A DNA stretch of 9,393 nucleotides from Ruminococcus flavefaciens (GTDB lineage Bacteria; Bacillota; Clostridia; Oscillospirales; Ruminococcaceae): contig CADBAC010000025.1 of NCBI GenBank assembly GCA_902792495.1, forward strand, positions 1 through 9,393. The letters are read 5' to 3'. The notes below the pieces were generated by a model. That model worked only from the letters and a program-made list of their open reading frames with translations, was not told the origin of the DNA and made no database searches. The translations under genes and the position numbers were made by a program. Shown one piece after another: positions 5,968 through 9,393 of this stretch. How positions within the stretch are numbered: the stretch's first letter is position 1; each line of letters begins with the position of its first letter.

Positions 5968-6475
5968 GCTGAAAGGCATGACAAGCAGCAAGAAATTTTC
6001 GTCTGCTATTGCCGCACTGGGAACAGCAGGGCTTCTGCTGATACTGCTTTCTTCGCTGATACCCGAAAAAAGTGAGAATACTCCAAAAGTATCTTCGGGA
6101 GAGATATTGTCGGAAGCGGAGACTTATTGCAGCGATACCGAGAAAAGGCTTTCGGAGTTTCTGAGCGGCATCGACGGGGCAGGTAAGGTCAGGGTCTATC
6201 TTGCGGTGGGAAGCAACGAGCGGTATATCTACGCTTCCGAGGAAAAGCGCTCAAGGTCGGACGGCCGTGTGGAGGAGGAAGAGAAATATGTGATGACGGG
6301 AAGCGGAAGCGAGAAGAATGCCCTTGTGGAGACTGTGCGTACTCCCGAGATATGCAGTGCAGTCATTGCGGCTTCGGGATGTGACAGCGCCGCAGTAAAG
6401 GAAAGACTGCACAAGGCGGCTGCGGCTGCACTTGACATCCCAACAGGAAAAGTATACGTAACCAAACTTGGATAA
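5951..6475 (+). CDS. spoIIIAG: Stage III sporulation protein AG
   Basis: SpoIIIAG forms a large multimeric ring in the space between mother-cell and forespore membranes in Bacillus. This copy is 174 aa (about 229 in Bacillus). It has a short cytoplasmic N-terminus, one membrane helix (residues 19-37), a linker, and a ring-building domain. Recognisable parts are YCSDTEKRLSEFLSGIDGAG (59-78) followed by KVRVYLAV, a charged insertion (97-113, KRSRSDGRVEEEEK) corresponding to the beta-triangle insertion, and the C-terminal strand-helix-strand AVIAASGCDSAAVKERL with IPTGKVYV (163-170). The ATG at 5951 is 6 bases after GGAGG (5940-5944). It overlaps spoIIIAF by 17 bases. The insertion and linker look shorter than in Bacillus, which accounts for the smaller size. 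Confidence 0.95.
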   Translation: MDILDKLKGMTSSKKFSSAIAALGTAGLLLILLSSLIPEKSENTPKVSSGEILSEAETYCSDTEKRLSEFLSGIDGAGKVRVYLAVGSNERYIYASEEKRSRSDGRVEEEEKYVMTGSGSEKNALVETVRTPEICSAVIAASGCDSAAVKERLHKAAAAALDIPTGKVYVTKLG

Positions 6476-6487
6476 GGAGAATGAACT

Positions 6488-7039
6488 ATGAAAAAACCAT
6501 CAATGATAATTGGAAAAAAGCAGATAATCATGAGCTGCCTGACACTTATGCTGGCGGTTGCGGTGTACATAAACTACACAACTGCCCCCGAAATAAAGAA
6601 ACCCGATAAGATAGTTTCTGTATCGGACGAGGCAGAGGAGATGAACTACGGCGAGACTGAATTTGTAAATGCCGAGGCAAAGCCTGCTGCCGACGATTAT
6701 TTTGCTCAGGCGAGACTTGACAAGATGAATAACCGTGACGAGGCTATACAGACATTGCAGGCTATGATAGGCGGTGGCGATGTGACTGAGGACGAACAGG
6801 TCGCAAAGGCGCTGGACGCTGTTGAGGTATCAAAGCTTATCGAAAGCGAGGGAACTATCGAATCACTGGTAAAAGCTCAGGGATTCCAGGACTGTGTTGC
6901 ATACCTTGACGGCGAATCCGCAAAGGTCGTCGTAAAGACAGAAGGCCTCGACAAGGCGCAGGCGGCTTCGATAAAGGACATAATTCTCGGCCAGTCAGAT
7001 GTTTCTGCTGAAAATATAAGAATTTTTGAGGTAAAGTAG
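6488..7039 (+). CDS. spoIIIAH: Stage III sporulation protein AH
   Basis: SpoIIIAH is the mother-cell partner of forespore SpoIIQ; together they bridge the two membranes in the feeding-tube channel. The product is 183 aa (about 218 in Bacillus). It has one membrane helix at residues 11-29, an acidic linker (35-68), and a C-terminal YscJ/FliF-like ring-building domain. The family hallmarks are YFAQARLDKMNNRDEAIQTL (71-90), the IESEGTIESLVKAQGF region (118-133), and VVVKTEGLDKAQAASIKDII (147-166). The ATG at 6488 follows AGGAG by 8 bases. An ATG at 6481 is out of frame and sits on the ribosome binding site. This is the last gene of the operon, with no terminator visible after it; a new promoter begins one base after its stop. 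Confidence 0.96.
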   Translation: MKKPSMIIGKKQIIMSCLTLMLAVAVYINYTTAPEIKKPDKIVSVSDEAEEMNYGETEFVNAEAKPAADDYFAQARLDKMNNRDEAIQTLQAMIGGGDVTEDEQVAKALDAVEVSKLIESEGTIESLVKAQGFQDCVAYLDGESAKVVVKTEGLDKAQAASIKDIILGQSDVSAENIRIFEVK

Positions 7040-7068
7040 TTGTACAATCGGAAATTTTCTGGTATAAT
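7040..7068 (+). promoter_or_regulatory. Strong extended -10 SigA-type promoter upstream of the Asp23 family gene
   Basis: TTGTAC (7040-7045, 4 of 6 to TTGACA) is followed after exactly 17 bases by TATAAT (7063-7068, perfect), and TGG (7060-7062) just before it gives an extended -10 TGn. The -35 starts one base after the spoIIIAH TAG stop. This would give vegetative expression of the asp23 - nusB - M22 - xseA block independently of the sporulation promoter. Transcription would start near 7075. Confidence 0.88.
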
Positions 7069-7079
7069 ATATAAGTGAG

Positions 7080-7110
7080 GGTTTATCTTACTATAGTTAA
7101 ATAATAAACC
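7080..7110 (+). repeat. Leader hairpin close to the predicted transcript 5' end
   Basis: GGTTTAT (7080-7086) and ATAAACC (7104-7110) are perfect 7-bp inverted repeats separated by 17 bases. Inside the loop lies the 8-base palindrome ACTATAGT (7090-7097). The stem begins about five bases from the predicted start of transcription, so it could act as a 5' mRNA stabiliser. It has no T tract on the + strand and no GC-rich stem, so I do not call it a terminator. The role is inferred. Confidence 0.45.
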
Positions 7111-7140
7111 AAAAAGTGATTCCGAACGGAGGTCAAAAAT

Positions 7141-7482
7141 ATGGAAGCTGAAGATATCAAAAAATCTGCATCAAGCAAACTGAAAATATCCGATGACGTT
7201 ATCATTACCGTTGCACGTCTTGCCGCTCTCGATGTCAAGGGTGTGGCGAAGCTGGCAGGTGAAGTCGGCAAGATGAGCAAACTCAGAAATAACGGTCCGA
7301 TAAAGATAAGCATGATAGGCGATGTTGCTGCGATAGATATGAGTATCGTCGTTAAAAGCGGTGTAAAGGCTGTAAACGTTGCTCAGGATGTCCAGACCGC
7401 TGTAAAGGAAAATGTTCAGAATATGACAGGCGTTCCCGTGGCAAGAGTCAATGTGACTGTGGGCGGAGTTGCTTTCGATTAA
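7141..7482 (+). CDS. Asp23/Gls24 family envelope-stress protein (YqhY-like)
   Basis: This is a 113-aa protein of the Asp23 (DUF322) family, in the place held by yqhY in Bacillus, next to nusB. Visible hallmarks are KISDDVIITVARLAALDVKG (15-34), typically followed by a variable loop, then IKISMIGDVAAIDMSIVVKSG (54-74), and the C-terminal NMTGVPVARVNVTVGGVAF (94-112). Members are small cytoplasmic proteins; YqhY is connected with fatty-acid or malonyl-CoA control in Bacillus, Asp23 with cell-wall stress in Staphylococcus. Whether either role applies here is not shown. The ATG at 7141 follows GGAGG (7128-7132) by 8 bases. In Bacillus accB and accC lie between spoIIIAH and yqhY; here they are absent. 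It is the first gene behind the vegetative promoter at 7040-7068. Confidence 0.94.
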   Translation: MEAEDIKKSASSKLKISDDVIITVARLAALDVKGVAKLAGEVGKMSKLRNNGPIKISMIGDVAAIDMSIVVKSGVKAVNVAQDVQTAVKENVQNMTGVPVARVNVTVGGVAFD

Positions 7483-7498
7483 GATAAAGGAGTAGAAA

Positions 7499-7915
7499 AT
7501 GTCAAGACGTGAAATAAGAGACAGCGCATTCAAGCTGGTTTTTGAACAGCTTCTGCGTGATGATGATATAACCGAGCTTTACGATATCGCTGAGGAGATA
7601 GACGAGATAATCGTAAACGATGAGGTGAAGAAGATCGTTGAGGGTACACTTTCCCACGCTGAGGAACTGGATAACATTATCGCAGGCTACAGCAAGTCAA
7701 GATCCCTTTCAAGAATATCCAAACTTAATATCGCTATCCTGAGAATAGCCCTTTATGAATCGCTCTACGATGACAATACACCTATGAATGCGGCTATCAG
7801 CGAGGCTATAAATCTGGCTAACACCTATTCCTATAAAGAGGATTCAAAGTTCATAAACGGTGTGCTTGGCGCATTCTCAAGGGATCAGAAGCAGAAAGAG
7901 TCGGATAATGCCTGA
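7499..7915 (+). CDS. nusB: Transcription antitermination factor NusB
   Basis: NusB binds boxA RNA with NusE (ribosomal protein S10) and supports antitermination of ribosomal RNA transcription. The product is 138 aa, a normal size, all-helical. The N-terminal MSRREIRDSAFKLVFEQL is the family opening (arginine-rich start and aromatic-rich helix). The most diagnostic part is the C-terminal region, residues 96-126: PMNAAISEAINLANTYS, then the EDSKFINGVLGAF end, matching the EAVELAK and SxKFVNGVL family motifs. The ATG at 7499 follows AAAGGAG (7486-7492) by 6 bases and 16 bases after the Asp23 gene. Its stop overlaps the next gene by 8 bases. The acidic segment at 21-40 is unremarkable for the family. 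Confidence 0.96.
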   Translation: MSRREIRDSAFKLVFEQLLRDDDITELYDIAEEIDEIIVNDEVKKIVEGTLSHAEELDNIIAGYSKSRSLSRISKLNIAILRIALYESLYDDNTPMNAAISEAINLANTYSYKEDSKFINGVLGAFSRDQKQKESDNA

Positions 7916-8855
7916 ATTTCTCGGAGTAGATACAAGTAATTACACCACATCCGCCGCTCTCTACATAAGCGAAGAAAACAGGATAGTTCAGGTGAAAAGA
8001 CTTCTTCCCGTAAAACAGGGAGAACTGGGACTGAGACAGAGCGACGCTGTTTTTCATCATACAAAGCAGCTTCCCGATATGATAGAGGAACTCCGCAGTA
8101 AACACGGCAGCATGAAGCCTGCCGCCGTTTCTGCGTCTGTACGTCCGAGAAATGTGGAAGGCTCATATATGCCCTGCTTTCTCTGCGGCGAAGGCTTAGG
8201 ACGCTCGCTCTCGGCTGTGAACGATATCCCCCTTTTCCGCACTTCTCATCAGGTGGGACACATCCTTGCTGCGCTGTATTCCGCCGACAGGATGGAACTG
8301 GTGAATGAGCGCTTCATTGCTTTCCATGTAAGCGGAGGCACTACCGACTGCCTGTACTGCGAGCCCGATGCCGGTGATGTCATAAAGATCACCGAAGTCG
8401 GTACGTCCCTTGACCTGAAAGCCGGTCAGGTGATCGACCGCACAGGCGTTATGCTGGGGCTTCAGTTCCCCTGCGGACCCGAACTTGAAAAGCTGGCTAT
8501 GAAAGCCGACAAGTCTTACAAGGTCAAGGCAGTGCTGAAGGACAGCAGCTGCTGCCTTTCGGGAGTTGAGAACAAGTGCAGGGATATGCTGAATAAGGGC
8601 GAAAAGCCTGAGAATATAGCCAAATTCTGCCTTGATACCATATGCGGGACAGTAGCTGCCATGACTGACAAGGCTATCGAAAAGTACGGCAGACTTCCCC
8701 TTGTTTTCGCAGGAGGAGTAATGTCGGACAAGCTTATCCGTGACCGCATTATTTCCCTTTATAATGACGCAAGTTTTGCCGAGCCGCAGTTTTCCTGCGA
8801 TAATGCGTCGGGAGTGGCTATATACGGATATCTTAAATACACGGGAGAAAAGTAA
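7908..8855 (+). CDS. Divergent Kae1/TsaD-like protein (peptidase M22 family)
   Basis: This 315-aa protein belongs to the Kae1/TsaD ASKHA-fold family, whose main member makes the t6A modification of tRNA. The N-terminal phosphate-loop region reads FLGVDTSNYTTSAALY (4-19). The metal-binding histidines are kept in HQVGH (114-118), with the matching aspartate in SCDNASG (296-302). The glycine-rich loop is SGGTTD (142-147) in place of the usual SGGHT, and the DDAAGEAFDK-type segment is altered to SLDLKAGQVIDRTG (167-180). AGGV is at 268-271. Because of these changes and its size it is a paralog, not canonical TsaD. The ATG at 7908 is 8 bases inside nusB; an upstream in-frame ATG at 7860 would lie deep within nusB and add residues unlike the family. 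AAAGAG (7895-7900) is a weak ribosome binding site. Its substrate is unknown. Confidence 0.88.
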   Translation: MPEFLGVDTSNYTTSAALYISEENRIVQVKRLLPVKQGELGLRQSDAVFHHTKQLPDMIEELRSKHGSMKPAAVSASVRPRNVEGSYMPCFLCGEGLGRSLSAVNDIPLFRTSHQVGHILAALYSADRMELVNERFIAFHVSGGTTDCLYCEPDAGDVIKITEVGTSLDLKAGQVIDRTGVMLGLQFPCGPELEKLAMKADKSYKVKAVLKDSSCCLSGVENKCRDMLNKGEKPENIAKFCLDTICGTVAAMTDKAIEKYGRLPLVFAGGVMSDKLIRDRIISLYNDASFAEPQFSCDNASGVAIYGYLKYTGEK

Positions 8856-9393
8856 ATGCCTGTAATTACAGTTACACAGATAAACAAATACATCGGTTCT
8901 ATACTCAAAGGAGACCGCAATCTACAGGGAGTAATGGTCAAGGGCGAGATCTCCAACTTTACTCTGCACTGGAAAAGCGGTCATATGTACTTCACTCTCA
9001 AGGACAGCGAAAGCGCCCTGAAATGTGTTATGTTCGCTTCTGCGGCGGCAAGGCTTAAATTTGCGCCCGAAGACGGTATGTCCGTCATTTGCAGAGGAAG
9101 CATAAACGTTTACGAGCGTGACGGCGCATATCAGCTTTACGTGAACGATATTCTCCCCGAAGGCGCAGGTGCGGCAGGAGTTGCACTTGAACAGCTTAAA
9201 AAGAAGCTGGCTAAGGAAGGGATATTCGCTCCCGAGCATAAGCGCCCCGTTCCCTATATGCCGAAGAAAATAGGCGCAGTCACATCTCTCAGCGGTGCGG
9301 CTGTCAGGGATATCATAAACGTGCTTTCACGCCGCTATCCTCTCTGCGAGGTCTATGCCGTAAACGCACTTGTGCAGGGCGAAGGCGCTCCCG
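8856..9393 (+). CDS. xseA: Exodeoxyribonuclease VII large subunit, N-terminal fragment (3' truncated)
   Basis: XseA is the catalytic large subunit of exonuclease VII, which degrades single-stranded DNA in both directions with the small subunit XseB. The first 179 codons are present; the frame stays open to the window edge. The N-terminal OB-fold domain (about residues 3-100) contains VKGEISNF (28-35), SGHMYFTLKD (41-50), VMF (58-60) and the AYQLYV strand (91-96). The start of the catalytic domain shows LKKKLAKEGIFAPEHKRPVPYMPKKIGAVTS (114-144) followed by SGAAVRDI (146-153), both characteristic. The ATG at 8856 directly abuts the TAA stop of the previous gene and follows GGGAG (8843-8847) by 8 bases. 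xseB would be expected next, outside the window. The family commonly sits near nusB and folD; folD is not seen here. Confidence 0.96.
   Translation, partial: MPVITVTQINKYIGSILKGDRNLQGVMVKGEISNFTLHWKSGHMYFTLKDSESALKCVMFASAAARLKFAPEDGMSVICRGSINVYERDGAYQLYVNDILPEGAGAAGVALEQLKKKLAKEGIFAPEHKRPVPYMPKKIGAVTSLSGAAVRDIINVLSRRYPLCEVYAVNALVQGEGAP

Noticed and set aside
6481..6609. Small open frame starting at ATG 6481, ahead of spoIIIAH
   Set aside because: It runs about 42 codons out of frame inside spoIIIAH, and its start lies almost on the ribosome binding site that serves ATG 6488.
7860..7907. Upstream in-frame ATG that would extend the M22-family protein by 16 residues
   Set aside because: The added residues are encoded within nusB and do not resemble the family N-terminus, which begins just before FLGVDTS.
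8922..9239. Minus-strand open frame of 105 codons within xseA
   Set aside because: The plus-strand frame encodes unmistakable XseA motifs over the same bases.
1..9393. CRISPR arrays, tRNA or rRNA genes, insertion sequences, phage genes, attachment sites
   Set aside because: I looked for direct repeat arrays, transposase motifs, tRNA-like cloverleaf sequences and terminal inverted repeats and saw none. Coding density is high throughout and all gaps are under about 110 bases.

Overview
The window looks like chromosomal DNA from a Gram-positive, endospore-lineage Firmicute of the class Clostridia. It most resembles the Ruminococcus/Oscillospiraceae group, but that narrower placement is a judgement from protein style and gene order, not a search result. 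Three things support the class-level call: a complete spoIIIA sporulation operon, strong GGAGG-type ribosome binding sites on most genes, and the linkage spoIIIA - Asp23-family gene - nusB - xseA, which recalls the Bacillus order spoIIIA - accBC - yqhY - nusB - folD - xseA. Every gene I can support is on the + strand.

Region 1 (1-2405) is the end of a carbohydrate ABC-importer operon. It holds the C-terminus of an extracellular solute-binding protein, a spacer with a perfect 14-bp palindrome that lacks a T tract, and two MalF/MalG-type permeases that overlap by four bases. The operon closes with two intrinsic terminators back to back, both with UUCG loops. No ATPase gene is present downstream, so the ATPase is either upstream of the window or shared and encoded elsewhere.

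Region 2 (2409-7039) is the full eight-gene spoIIIA operon (spoIIIAA to spoIIIAH), tightly packed with several overlapping genes. It is preceded by a good match to a SigE (mother-cell) promoter. The products form the mother-cell half of the SpoIIIA-SpoIIQ feeding-tube channel: AA is the ATPase, AB to AE are membrane components, and AF, AG and AH carry ring-building-type domains in the intermembrane space.

Region 3 (7040-9393) is a housekeeping block. A strong extended -10 SigA-type promoter starts one base after the spoIIIAH stop codon and drives an Asp23/YqhY-family gene, nusB, a divergent Kae1/TsaD-like (M22 family) gene and the first 179 codons of xseA, which runs off the window. No terminator is visible between spoIIIAH and this promoter.

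I found no strong case for a new biological system. The points most worth following are the divergent TsaD paralog inserted between nusB and xseA, the promoter architecture at both ends of the spoIIIA operon, the compact start region of spoIIIAA, and the small size of SpoIIIAF and SpoIIIAG.
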